Origin: Planctomycetales bacterium 10988
Lineage (GTDB): Bacteria; Planctomycetota; Planctomycetia; Pirellulales; Pb10988
Assembly (NCBI GenBank): GCA_009664345.1
Contig: CP043547.1
Span: 1,550,001-1,614,000 of the forward strand
Length of the DNA stretch: 64,000 bases
Direction: 5' to 3'
Shown here: positions 8,094 to 16,197 of the stretch, one piece after another
Layout of the letters: the number at the start of each line of letters is the position of its first letter
How positions within the stretch are numbered: position 1 is the first letter of the stretch
Notes under the pieces: model-generated
Seen by the model: only the letters and a program-made list of their open reading frames with translations
Told to the model about the DNA's origin: nothing
The model's database searches: none
Made by a program: the position numbers and the translations under genes

Positions 8094-11054
8094 ATGGATG
8101 AAGAACGAGCCAAGATTCAAGAAGACCTGCGGGGGCTCTTGTCTTGCGAAGTACATTGCGATGATGTGTTTCTGCAAATGTACGCGAGTGATGCCAGTAT
8201 TTATCAAATCCTTCCTTTAGGCGTCATCCGTCCCCATTCGACCGAAGATGTAGTGGCTTGTGTGAAATATGCCCGCGAGCACCACTATCCCCTTCATGCC
8301 CGCGGGGCAGGAACCGGACTGGCCGGGGAGTCCCTTGGTCGTGGGTTGGTCCTCGACTTTTCCCATTCGATGCGGCGTGTGTTGTGGTATCAAGGGAATC
8401 AGGTCCGCATTCAGCCCGGTGTCACCCTTCATCGCTTAAATCGTTTTTTGAAAACGCATGGGCAACAATTTCCCATCGATCCAGCGAATCGCACCGTGAC
8501 GACGATGGGGAGTGTCATTTCTCTCGATGCGGCAGGAAGTCATTCTCTAAAGTATGGAACGGCAAGGGATTATGTCGAAAGCATGCAGGTGGTCTTGAGC
8601 GATGGGCAGATCATCGAATTGAAGCGAGGCCCTCAAGAAGGTCTACGCAGTGGGGAAGAATCGATCCCACAGAGGTTGGCGTATGCTCTTCGTGAGGAAT
8701 TCAAGAAATATGAACGTCCGCTCAGGCGGTATAAAACCAAGGTCCAATTCAATCGGTCTGGCTATGCAGTTTGGGAGAGTCAGACGGAGGAATCGGTTGA
8801 CCTTTGTCGGTTGCTGGTTGGTAGCGAAGGGACTTTGGCTCTGATTACTGAAATGACTCTGCGAACGGTGCCTTTGCCAAAGAGCCGGGCGGTTTCTCTT
8901 CTCTTCTTTCAGTCTTTGGAAAGAGCCGCCACGGCTGCCTTGGAAGTGAAGAAGTTTTCGCCGAGTGCCTGCGATTTACTCGACCGGCGTTTGTTAAGTC
9001 TCGCCCGGGATACCGATTCTCGCTTCGAATTGCTGATTCCCGCGAATGTGGAAGCGGCCTTACTAGTGGAACAGGAAGGGGATTCGCAGGAAGAGGTCCG
9101 TGAAAAGTTGCAGGCAGTGGTGGAACGTATCTGTTACGACCTCAATCAAGCCTTCGATTCGCGAGAAGCTTACGACGAAAAGCAAGTTCACCTTTTCTGG
9201 CAATTGGCTCAAACCGTTGTCCCGACGCTTTATCGGATGAAGGGAAATACGCGGCCCATTCCTGTGGTGGAAGATTTTGCGGTTCCTCCCGAGTCATTGC
9301 CGGAGTTTACCCTCAAATTACAAAACATTCTGAAAAAGCACCAAGTCACCGCTTCGCTCTTTGCTCACGCTGGACATGGGCAGTTGCATGTTCGTCCCTT
9401 CTTTGACTTGACCGATCCACAGGATGTTCGCACCGTTCAGGCTTTGGCAAATGATCTCTATAGTGAAGTTTTTCGGATCGGCGGAACGATCAGTGGGGAA
9501 CACGGCGATGGCCTTAGCCGAACCCCGTTTGTGGAAAAGCAATACGGTGATGTCTATCCGCTCTTTCGCGAGATCAAACGGATTTTCGATCCACACAATA
9601 TATACAATCCGGGCAAGATCGTTGGCGATGACCCTTTCGCAACCATTCGCTCTCTGCGGACGGATACCTTGCAGCAACAGAAGGTCACCGGGCAAACCGA
9701 AGAGGAGGCCCCGCCTACTTTGGTGACATTGCAACTTGATTGGATTGTGGATGAGGTCGTTCAGGCTTCTCGCTTATGCAACGGTTGTGGACAATGCCGA
9801 TCGACGGAACAAGGGACGCGAATGTGCCCGATTTTTCACTTTGCCCCGGCGGAAGAAGCGTCGCCTCGGGCGAAGGCCAACCTCATGCGAGCGAGTTTGG
9901 CGGGAAATTTGTCGCCGGAAACTATGGTCAGCGACGATTTCAAAAATGTGATGGACCTCTGTGTGAACTGCAAAATGTGCCGCCTGGAATGCCCTGCCTC
10001 GGTGGATATTCCTCGTTTGGTTTTGGAAGCGAAAGCGGAATACGTGGCCCATCACGGCTTGCGTTCGACTGATTGGCTTTTGACTCGACTTCCTGAATTA
10101 AGTGCGTTCGCCAGTCTCATTTCGCCGGTTTCCAATTGGGTGCTGACGAATCCGCAGGCACGTTGGCTCTTGGAAAAGGTTTGGGGATTGGCACAGGGTC
10201 GAAAACTCCCGCAGTATACTTCCCGCCCTTTTCTTTCAAGAGCGGCCCGACGCGGCTGGACGCGGCCCATTCCGGGGAACCGGCGGAAAGTGGTTTTCTT
10301 TGTCGATCTCTATCCGAACTATTTCGATCCGGAATTGGCGGAAGCCGTGGTCGCGGTATTGCGAAAAAATGGGATTCCGGTCTTCGTGCATCCGGGGCAA
10401 ATCCCTTCCGGCATGCAACTTATTTCGCTCGGTGCCGTTGATCGTGCTAGGAAAGTCGCCAAGCACAACGTCGCTTTATTAGCCGAAGCGGTTCGGAAAG
10501 GGTATGATATTATAACGGCGGAGCCTTCTGCGGTGCTGTGCCTGCAAGAAGAGTATCCGGCGATCTTGGACGACCCGGATGCGGACCTCGTGGCGAAACA
10601 TTCGTATGAAATTGGCAACTATCTCTGGAATTTGCATCGCGAAGGCGGTTTGCGACTGGATATGAAACCGATCGCCCGACGCTTGTTTTATCATGAGCCC
10701 TGTCATCAAAAGGCCCTCGGCAACTCGATGGTGAACCTTCAACTTTTGCGTCTCATTCCGGAACTTGAAGTTATCACCCAGGACCTAGGCTGTTCGGGAA
10801 TGGCGGGGACTTTTGGGCTGATGCAAAAAAATTATCGCATGAGCCTCAGAGCGGGATGGCAGCTAATCTCGCAAATGCGGGAGGATACCATTCAAGGCGG
10901 GACAACCGAATGTAGTTCGTGTAAAATGCAGATGGAGCAAGGAACGCGGAAACCGACGATTCACCCGATGAAACTTTTGGCACTTTCTTATGGGATGATG
11001 CCAGAAATCGAGCAGACTCTCACCACCCCCGGCGATGCGCACACCGTCACCTAG
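8094..11054 (+). CDS. Fused FAD-linked oxidase and Fe-S (CCG domain) dehydrogenase, glycolate/D-lactate type
   Basis: 986 residues, a natural fusion of GlcD-like and GlcF-like parts. Residues 40-220 are a PCMH FAD-binding domain (HARGAGTGLAGESLGRGLVLDFS; GSVISLDAAGSHSLKYGTARDYV); residues 230-525 are the FAD-oxidase C-terminal domain with HAGHGQLHVRPF and SGEHGDGLSRTPF. Two [4Fe-4S] motifs follow: CNGCGQCRSTEQGTRMCP near 562 and CVNCKMCRLECP near 623. Two cysteine-rich domains end the protein, with HEPCHQKALG near 867, LGCSGMAGTFG near 899 and ECSSCKMQME. Such enzymes oxidise a 2-hydroxyacid and pass electrons to quinone or another carrier at the membrane. Exact substrate is not determined. 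The stop is only 15 bases before moaD, suggesting a shared transcript. Confidence 0.92.
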   Translation: MDEERAKIQEDLRGLLSCEVHCDDVFLQMYASDASIYQILPLGVIRPHSTEDVVACVKYAREHHYPLHARGAGTGLAGESLGRGLVLDFSHSMRRVLWYQGNQVRIQPGVTLHRLNRFLKTHGQQFPIDPANRTVTTMGSVISLDAAGSHSLKYGTARDYVESMQVVLSDGQIIELKRGPQEGLRSGEESIPQRLAYALREEFKKYERPLRRYKTKVQFNRSGYAVWESQTEESVDLCRLLVGSEGTLALITEMTLRTVPLPKSRAVSLLFFQSLERAATAALEVKKFSPSACDLLDRRLLSLARDTDSRFELLIPANVEAALLVEQEGDSQEEVREKLQAVVERICYDLNQAFDSREAYDEKQVHLFWQLAQTVVPTLYRMKGNTRPIPVVEDFAVPPESLPEFTLKLQNILKKHQVTASLFAHAGHGQLHVRPFFDLTDPQDVRTVQALANDLYSEVFRIGGTISGEHGDGLSRTPFVEKQYGDVYPLFREIKRIFDPHNIYNPGKIVGDDPFATIRSLRTDTLQQQKVTGQTEEEAPPTLVTLQLDWIVDEVVQASRLCNGCGQCRSTEQGTRMCPIFHFAPAEEASPRAKANLMRASLAGNLSPETMVSDDFKNVMDLCVNCKMCRLECPASVDIPRLVLEAKAEYVAHHGLRSTDWLLTRLPELSAFASLISPVSNWVLTNPQARWLLEKVWGLAQGRKLPQYTSRPFLSRAARRGWTRPIPGNRRKVVFFVDLYPNYFDPELAEAVVAVLRKNGIPVFVHPGQIPSGMQLISLGAVDRARKVAKHNVALLAEAVRKGYDIITAEPSAVLCLQEEYPAILDDPDADLVAKHSYEIGNYLWNLHREGGLRLDMKPIARRLFYHEPCHQKALGNSMVNLQLLRLIPELEVITQDLGCSGMAGTFGLMQKNYRMSLRAGWQLISQMREDTIQGGTTECSSCKMQMEQGTRKPTIHPMKLLALSYGMMPEIEQTLTTPGDAHTVT

Positions 11055-11069
11055 CCCCAACCCTTCGAC

Positions 11070-11333
11070 ATGAATCAAGTAAAGAGCATACACATTGAGG
11101 TCCTGTTTTTTGCATCCGCCCGTGAAATTACCGGGTCTTCGAACTATCGGTGTGAACTTCCTGAGGGGGCAACAATTGAGGACCTCACCGCACACTTGAT
11201 CGAGAGATTTCCAGAACTCGCCCAACGACTCCCGAGGTGGCAAATCGCACTTAGACAAGAGTACGTCAACCCGCAGACTCCACTGAGCGATGGGGCCGAA
11301 GTTGCCTTAATCCCGCCAGTGAGCGGGGGCTGA
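11070..11333 (+). CDS. moaD: Molybdopterin synthase sulfur carrier subunit
   Basis: 87 residues with a ubiquitin-like fold pattern and the required C-terminal Gly-Gly (ALIPPVSGG), which is adenylated and thiocarboxylated before sulfur transfer. ILFFASAREITG-type N-terminus and LPEGATIEDLTAHL are typical of MoaD. It is followed by moaE and moaA, giving three steps of molybdopterin synthesis in one run; moaC and later genes are not in this window. Confidence 0.94.
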   Translation: MNQVKSIHIEVLFFASAREITGSSNYRCELPEGATIEDLTAHLIERFPELAQRLPRWQIALRQEYVNPQTPLSDGAEVALIPPVSGG

Positions 11334-11377
11334 TCCTTGGCGACCTTCGAACGATAACGAATTGAAAAGAACTCCTT

Positions 11378-11818
11378 ATGGTGGAATTGACCGAAAAGCC
11401 GATTGATACCGAAGCTATTTTGCAGGCGATTTCCGATACCCGCTGCGGTGCGGCTCTCCTGTTTCTTGGAAATGTTCGTGAATGGACCGGCGATCAGCAG
11501 ACCAATCATCTTGTTTATGAAGCCTATCGCCCGATGGCCGAAGCAAAAATGAAGGAGCTAGAAGCCGAAGCCCGCCGACGTTGGGAAATACTTCAATGTT
11601 CGATCGTCCACCGCTTGGGAAAATTGGAACTTGGCGAAGCGAGTGTCGCGGTCGCGGTTTCTTCTCCCCATCGCCGGGATGCCTTTGAGGCCGGCCAATG
11701 GCTGATCGACACCTTAAAGGAAGTCGTTCCGATTTGGAAACAAGAGGTCTGGGCAGATGGTTCTGCGGAATGGGTGCATCCTGAAAACGAATCGAACCCT
11801 ACCCCGGAGTCCTCTTAG
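11378..11818 (+). CDS. moaE: Molybdopterin synthase catalytic subunit
   Basis: 146 residues. Key stretches are CGAALLFLGNVREWT (family GAxxxFxGxVR), LVYEAYRPMAEAKM, IVHRLGKLELGEASVAVAVSSPHRRDAFEAGQWLIDTLKEVVPIWKQEVWADGSAEWV, which carries the catalytic lysines (PIWKQE). It converts precursor Z to molybdopterin with thiocarboxylated MoaD, whose gene is 44 bases upstream. Confidence 0.96.
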   Translation: MVELTEKPIDTEAILQAISDTRCGAALLFLGNVREWTGDQQTNHLVYEAYRPMAEAKMKELEAEARRRWEILQCSIVHRLGKLELGEASVAVAVSSPHRRDAFEAGQWLIDTLKEVVPIWKQEVWADGSAEWVHPENESNPTPESS

Positions 11819-11868
11819 CGAATCTTCCAAAAACCGCTTTTGGTTTTTCAACTTACATTGATGAGTCC

Positions 11869-12879
11869 TTGAACCCGATGCCTGAAACGCCTCCGTTGCT
11901 CGATTCCTATGGCCGACCTCATGCTGATTTGCGAATCAGTGTGACGGATCGGTGCAACATTCGTTGTTTCTATTGCATGCCGAATGAGCACGTGATTTTT
12001 CAGGAACGCTCGATGTTGCTGACGTTTGAAGAGATCGAACGCTTCGTGAAAGTTGCGGCGAAATTGGGCATTCGGAAGCTGCGGCTGACTGGTGGCGAAC
12101 CGCTCGTTCGTCGGGAATTGCCGGTACTTATCGAGAAATTGGCGAAGATCGAAACCATTGAAGATATCGCATTAACGACGAACGGACTGCTCCTAAGTCG
12201 TTATGCACAAGCTTTGAAAGACGCCGGACTTCATCGATTGAATATCTCGCTCGATGCCCTTTCCGCGGAGAAATTCGAACGGATTACCCGTCGCAAGGGT
12301 TTTAGACAAGTCCTCGATGGGATTCATACCGCCCAAGCGATTGGCTTTGAAAAGATCAAAATCAATGCGGTTGCCATCGCGGGGTTGAGCGAGGAAGAGA
12401 TTGTCCCCTTTGGACACTTTGCTAGAGAACAAGGACTTGAGGTTCGCTTCATCGAGTTCATGCCACTGGATGCAGAACAAAATTGGCAATCCAATCAAGT
12501 TCTCTCGGGCGAAAAAATCATCACGATGTTGAGCGAAGCGATCTTGCCTTTAGTTCCTTGTCCACGACCCGACCCCAGCCAGCCCGCTACCGATTATCAA
12601 TTTGAAGATGGTCGAGGGAGAATTGGCTTCATCAACCCCGTAACGCAGCCTTTTTGTTCCACTTGCAATCGCTTGCGGATCACCGCCGAGGGACAAATTC
12701 GCAATTGCCTTTTTTCCCAAGAAGAATGGGACGCACGTTCTTTGATGCGAAAGGGGGGAACGGATCAAGAACTCAGCGAATTGATACGAGCTTGCGTCCT
12801 GGCCAAAAAAGCAGGGCATGGTATCCATTCCGAAGACTTTCATCGTCCTGCACGGGCCATGTATCAGATTGGTGGATAG
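11869..12879 (+). CDS. moaA: GTP 3',8-cyclase (molybdenum cofactor biosynthesis)
   Basis: 336 residues from a TTG at 11869 or 333 from the ATG at 11878; neither has a clear Shine-Dalgarno, so the start is uncertain by three codons. The radical-SAM cluster is CNIRCFYCMP near residue 27, with LRLTGGEPLVR for SAM binding. The C-terminal second cluster is FCSTCNRLRITAEGQIRNCLF, and the protein ends in the conserved Gly-Gly (YQIGG) tail needed for activity. It makes cyclic pyranopterin precursor from GTP. It closes the moaD-moaE-moaA run. Confidence 0.96.
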   Translation: MNPMPETPPLLDSYGRPHADLRISVTDRCNIRCFYCMPNEHVIFQERSMLLTFEEIERFVKVAAKLGIRKLRLTGGEPLVRRELPVLIEKLAKIETIEDIALTTNGLLLSRYAQALKDAGLHRLNISLDALSAEKFERITRRKGFRQVLDGIHTAQAIGFEKIKINAVAIAGLSEEEIVPFGHFAREQGLEVRFIEFMPLDAEQNWQSNQVLSGEKIITMLSEAILPLVPCPRPDPSQPATDYQFEDGRGRIGFINPVTQPFCSTCNRLRITAEGQIRNCLFSQEEWDARSLMRKGGTDQELSELIRACVLAKKAGHGIHSEDFHRPARAMYQIGG

Positions 12880-12892
12880 GAGCGGAGCAAGC

Positions 12893-13216
12893 TTACTTTT
12901 CGTTATGAAGATCGATTGAACAGCAACCGAAGTGAATTTTGCGAATCTCTCCTTGGGGCGAACCCTCCGGAATCACATCAGGATGGACTTGATAATAAAC
13001 ATAACGTCCATCTTTCTTGGCGAGAACCACCCCGGCATTTCTTAAAACTCCCAGGTGATGAGAAATCTTCACAATTTCATCGCCCAAATCCGTTGCCAGC
13101 TGACTTACACTCTTCTCGCCACCTTCGAAAAGGCTGAGAACAATCCGCAATCGTTCAGGGTCCGCAAGTGACTTGAGACGACTGGCACACTCTTCAAATT
13201 CTTGCTTCTGACGCAT
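12893..13216 (-). CDS. ArsR/SmtB-family transcriptional repressor with C-terminal vicinal cysteines
   Basis: 107 residues with a winged helix-turn-helix: LADPERLRIVLSLFEGGEKSVSQLATDLG, then the recognition helix VKISHHLGVLRNAGVV and the wing KKDGRYVYYQV. The classic ELCVC metal motif of helix alpha-3 is absent (SVSQLATDL). Instead a cysteine pair, C98-C99, sits in the C-terminal tail (HFGCCSIDL), with another Cys at 10. C-terminal Cys pairs form the As(III) or organoarsenical site in some atypical ArsR repressors. It is divergent from the TonB-receptor gene across a 587-bp gap, so it may control the block from 13804 to 19512. What it senses is inferred from context. Confidence 0.85.
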   Translation of the reverse strand: MRQKQEFEECASRLKSLADPERLRIVLSLFEGGEKSVSQLATDLGDEIVKISHHLGVLRNAGVVLAKKDGRYVYYQVHPDVIPEGSPQGEIRKIHFGCCSIDLHNEK

Positions 13217-13803
13217 TGAAGCGAATCCTGTACTATTTCCTGAACGAGACTACCAGAGTGTCGGAATCATCGCCGCAAACGATGCTGAAAAGTCCGAGAA
13301 GTGTCCTGAGCAGGATATTCATTGAGTTGCCGTACTTTGATCAGCACGCAACAGAACCAAGAGCCGATAGCCAAAAACTGTCAGAAAAAGAGTAATTCTC
13401 TGAAATATGATTATCAAACAATCATTGACCACCATCCCTACTCTCAGCATAGCAAACTTTTTCTGAATTCTCTAGTCTGCAATCCTTGATCGAGCCTAGG
13501 ATTCCTTGATTTCAGGAGGAAGGCATCGTTCAAGCTTTAATAAAATTAATTCCGATGGAAAATTATCAAACTATTGTTCATGCTTCAAGAATTAAATTTG
13601 TATTCATTTAAATAAACTTGCCAAGCTTTCTTGTTTATTTTCCAGTGAAAGTCGAGTTTATTTCTCTACTTCATCCAGCACAATCATTTTACCTGATTCC
13701 TAACAATGACTAGCCTGGATCTATAGTGAGAGATATATATTCTTAAATTCGTAAGAATGTCTGTGTGTGAATGAGAGACGGAACCGAAGTAGGAGATAGA
13801 GAC
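13217..13803. other. Divergent intergenic region between arsR-like and TonB-receptor genes
   Basis: About 590 bp, clearly AT-richer than its neighbours, no convincing open frame. It contains a perfect 7-6-7 dyad at 13739-13758 (listed separately) and a weaker 6-bp dyad ATGATT/AATCAT at 13407-13425. It should carry the promoters for both flanking genes. Confidence 0.6.
13739..13758. promoter_or_regulatory. Inverted repeat upstream of the TonB-receptor gene, candidate operator
   Basis: ATTCTTA (13739-13745), 6-nt spacer, TAAGAAT (13752-13758): perfect 7-bp arms, ending 45 bases before the preferred ATG at 13804. The position suits a repressor site near the promoter. The binding protein is not known; the divergent ArsR-like protein is the obvious candidate. 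Confidence 0.45.
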
Positions 13804-16092
13804 ATGAAGTTTCATACTCAGGACGTCCCTTTTTTGTTAGGATGCAGGATGCAACATCACTTGTTCACTTCATATCCATTGAATGCTTCCATTTTAACCT
13901 TGGTAGTATTACTAGGTACTTTACCCTCCTGGGCACAGGAAACCGACGAAGATCCACTAACGCTTCCTGAAACGATCGTAGAAGGTGAGCAAGAATCCGA
14001 CCCGGACGAGGAACCAATTGCTCCCCCTCAGATACCTTCGCCGGTGGATTTCCAACCTCCATCGATAATCCCACCGCCCAATCAAACAACACCGGGCTCT
14101 TTACTGGAAGGAACCGTTTTTTCCAGCCCTGCTGTGGAAGGGTACTATGCTGAATCTTCCACAACGGGAACACTGCTAGATATCCCAGATTTAGAGCTGC
14201 CGATGACCGTGGATGTTGTCTCAGAAGAAGTCATCGAAGATCAACAAATTTTAAACTTTACAGAAACCTTGCGAAATGTGCCTGGCGTTGTTCAAGCAGG
14301 GGATGGAATTTTTGGAGATCGTTTCTTCATTCGTGGGCTAGAAGTACGGTCGCGTGACTTTCGCAAAAACGGCTTTTTGGATCCGACCTATACACCCCGA
14401 GATTTTGCAAATATAGAACGTGTAGAAATTTTAAAAGGTCCCGCTTCGGTTCTCTATGGCTCCGCGGCACCTTCCGGGACAGTGAATGTCATTACAAAAA
14501 AACCGCTCGATGCAGAGTTTACGGACTTTAATTTTCAATTCGGAAGTTTTGGACAAGATCGCTATGTACTCGACAATAATGGCTACGTGACTTCCGATGG
14601 AAAAGTCCTTTATCGTTTTATAGGCGCTTATGAAAACACAGGTAGTTTTCGTGACTTCGCCTCGACCGAACGCTTTCTATTAGCCCCATCCATCCGTTGG
14701 TTGGTAAGTCCCGATACGATGATCACTTGGGAAGTTGAAATCGCCCGCAACGATCGCCTCGGTGATACTGGAATTCCTGCTATCAATGGGGACCCGTTAG
14801 CGCTTCCCATTGAGCGCTATGTCGGTGAGCCGGCGAATGACTTTTTACATACAGAAGACTATCGAACTTCAGTCGTGTTAAATCATCGTTTCAATGAAGA
14901 TTGGTCTCTCTATGCCGGAGCAAGTACGGTCTTCTATGAGTTCCCCGGTTCCCAAACGTATCCGGTTGCTCAAGTCGGACCGACGCAGTTTTTTCGCTTA
15001 CGTCAAGATTTTCAAGATCAAGAAAATTCAAGCTCGCTTATTGTTAACTTGACCGGTGATCTCTGTTTAGGGGGACTCAAGCACAAAGTACTTTTTGGAA
15101 CGGAACAAGTTTACTATGACACCGAATCCTTCTTTGGGGGGAATAACCTCGATTTCTTTGATGCGGCAAACCCTGTCTATAATAATCCTCCAGTTGGCCC
15201 TGTAGCTTTCAGCACCAACTATCCGGTCTTTCGCCAGGTCCGCCATGGCTATTATTTCCAAGATTTAGTTGAACTTAATAAACATTGGCAAGTGTTAGGT
15301 GGTGTGCGATTTGATGAAGTCGATCTCACGTATGATCGAAATATGATCCGAACCGAGCAACGATTCGAACGAACGACTCCTCGGGTGGGTGTCGTCTTTC
15401 AACCGATTCCCGATACCCTTATGACTTATTTTTCCTACAGCCGTTCATTCAATCCTCCCGGTGGGGGTGGATTTGGGCCGACCAACGATCCTCGTTTGGC
15501 GGAACTAGGGGAATCCTATGAAGTCGGAATCAAAACCCGCTTTTTGGATTACCTGATTTTACACGCGGCCGGCTATCACATTACGAGAGAGAATGTTCCT
15601 TACCAGCAACAGGTTCTTCCCTTTGGTTTCTTTCAAACGGGGACCGAGCGAAGTCAAGGGGCCGAAATTGAGTTGGTTGGCAAAATTTCCGAGCGGTGGG
15701 ATTTGATTGCGAATTATGCTTACACCGATACTCGGCTAACCGATGCCAGCAATCCTGATATCTTCTTTGGGCAACGACAACGAAATGTTCCTTACAATCA
15801 ATCAAGCATTTGGAGCCGCTATGACCTTGTAGATAACGGTTGCCAAACGATTGGTGCCGCTTTGGGTTATGTCTATGTTGGAGATCGAACCGCCGATGTT
15901 CCCGGCACGGTGATTCTCGATTCTTATACCCGGTGGGATGCCGGCATGTATTACCGACAAGGCCCGATTGATGCTGCGTTGTATCTAGAAAATATCTTTG
16001 ATATTCGCTACGCGGCGAGTTCGATCAATGAATTCCAAATCTATCCCGGTGCTCCCTTTAGTGCCCGTGCGCAGATCGGAGTTCGCTTCTGA
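13804..16092 (+). CDS. TonB-dependent outer-membrane receptor (siderophore-receptor type)
   Basis: About 762 residues from the ATG at 13804, chosen because AGGAG at 13791 sits about 8 bases before it; the frame is open upstream to 13771. A signal segment (ASILTLVVLLGTLPSWAQ) is followed by an acidic, Pro-rich linker, then the plug domain: IEDQQILNFTETLRNVPGVV, FFIRGLEVRSRDF, IERVEILKGPASVLYGSAAPSGTVNVITKKP. The rest is a 22-strand-type barrel with alternating aromatic residues, ending in Phe (QIGVRF) as outer-membrane proteins do. It imports a scarce substrate using TonB energy. It heads a co-directional run with a PhyH-type oxygenase, an MFS transporter and an ArsI-like fusion, so the ligand may be an arsenical or a metal chelate rather than a classic siderophore; this is inference. 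Confidence 0.92.
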   Translation: MKFHTQDVPFLLGCRMQHHLFTSYPLNASILTLVVLLGTLPSWAQETDEDPLTLPETIVEGEQESDPDEEPIAPPQIPSPVDFQPPSIIPPPNQTTPGSLLEGTVFSSPAVEGYYAESSTTGTLLDIPDLELPMTVDVVSEEVIEDQQILNFTETLRNVPGVVQAGDGIFGDRFFIRGLEVRSRDFRKNGFLDPTYTPRDFANIERVEILKGPASVLYGSAAPSGTVNVITKKPLDAEFTDFNFQFGSFGQDRYVLDNNGYVTSDGKVLYRFIGAYENTGSFRDFASTERFLLAPSIRWLVSPDTMITWEVEIARNDRLGDTGIPAINGDPLALPIERYVGEPANDFLHTEDYRTSVVLNHRFNEDWSLYAGASTVFYEFPGSQTYPVAQVGPTQFFRLRQDFQDQENSSSLIVNLTGDLCLGGLKHKVLFGTEQVYYDTESFFGGNNLDFFDAANPVYNNPPVGPVAFSTNYPVFRQVRHGYYFQDLVELNKHWQVLGGVRFDEVDLTYDRNMIRTEQRFERTTPRVGVVFQPIPDTLMTYFSYSRSFNPPGGGGFGPTNDPRLAELGESYEVGIKTRFLDYLILHAAGYHITRENVPYQQQVLPFGFFQTGTERSQGAEIELVGKISERWDLIANYAYTDTRLTDASNPDIFFGQRQRNVPYNQSSIWSRYDLVDNGCQTIGAALGYVYVGDRTADVPGTVILDSYTRWDAGMYYRQGPIDAALYLENIFDIRYAASSINEFQIYPGAPFSARAQIGVRF

Positions 16093-16121
16093 TCAGCGTT
16101 GACAACCACGAAGATTGACAA

Positions 16122-16197
16122 GAGGCCACGGAGGATGATAAATTTATAACGTTCTTAATAACGTTAGATTATCCTAAGGAGCATCCCCCGTGGCCTC
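16122..16197 (+). promoter_or_regulatory. Long inverted repeat that would bury the start codon of the PhyH-type gene
   Basis: Left arm 16122-16138 (begins GAGGCCACGG) pairs with right arm 16181-16197 (ends CCGTGGCCTC): 10 perfect base pairs, one mismatch, then 5 more. The GTG start at 16190-16192 lies inside the stem and its ribosome site AAGGAG (16176-16181) sits at the loop edge. There is no T-run, so it is not an ordinary terminator. As RNA it would restrict translation initiation; regulation by a ligand or protein is inferred. Confidence 0.6.
16147..16166. promoter_or_regulatory. Perfect 7-6-7 dyad inside the loop of the larger inverted repeat
   Basis: TAACGTT (16147-16153), spacer CTTAAT, AACGTTA (16160-16166). 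It could be a nested hairpin in the mRNA leader or a DNA operator. It has the same geometry as the dyad at 13739 but a different sequence. Confidence 0.5.

Noticed and set aside
13401-13430. Possible Fur box upstream of the TonB-receptor gene
   Set aside because: Only a 6-bp dyad with a 7-nt spacer; it does not match the GATAATGATAATCATTATC consensus well enough.
13804-16092. Reading the block as a simple iron-siderophore locus
   Set aside because: No siderophore synthesis, ferric reductase or ABC genes follow; the ArsR and ArsI-like genes point elsewhere, though iron is not excluded for the receptor alone.
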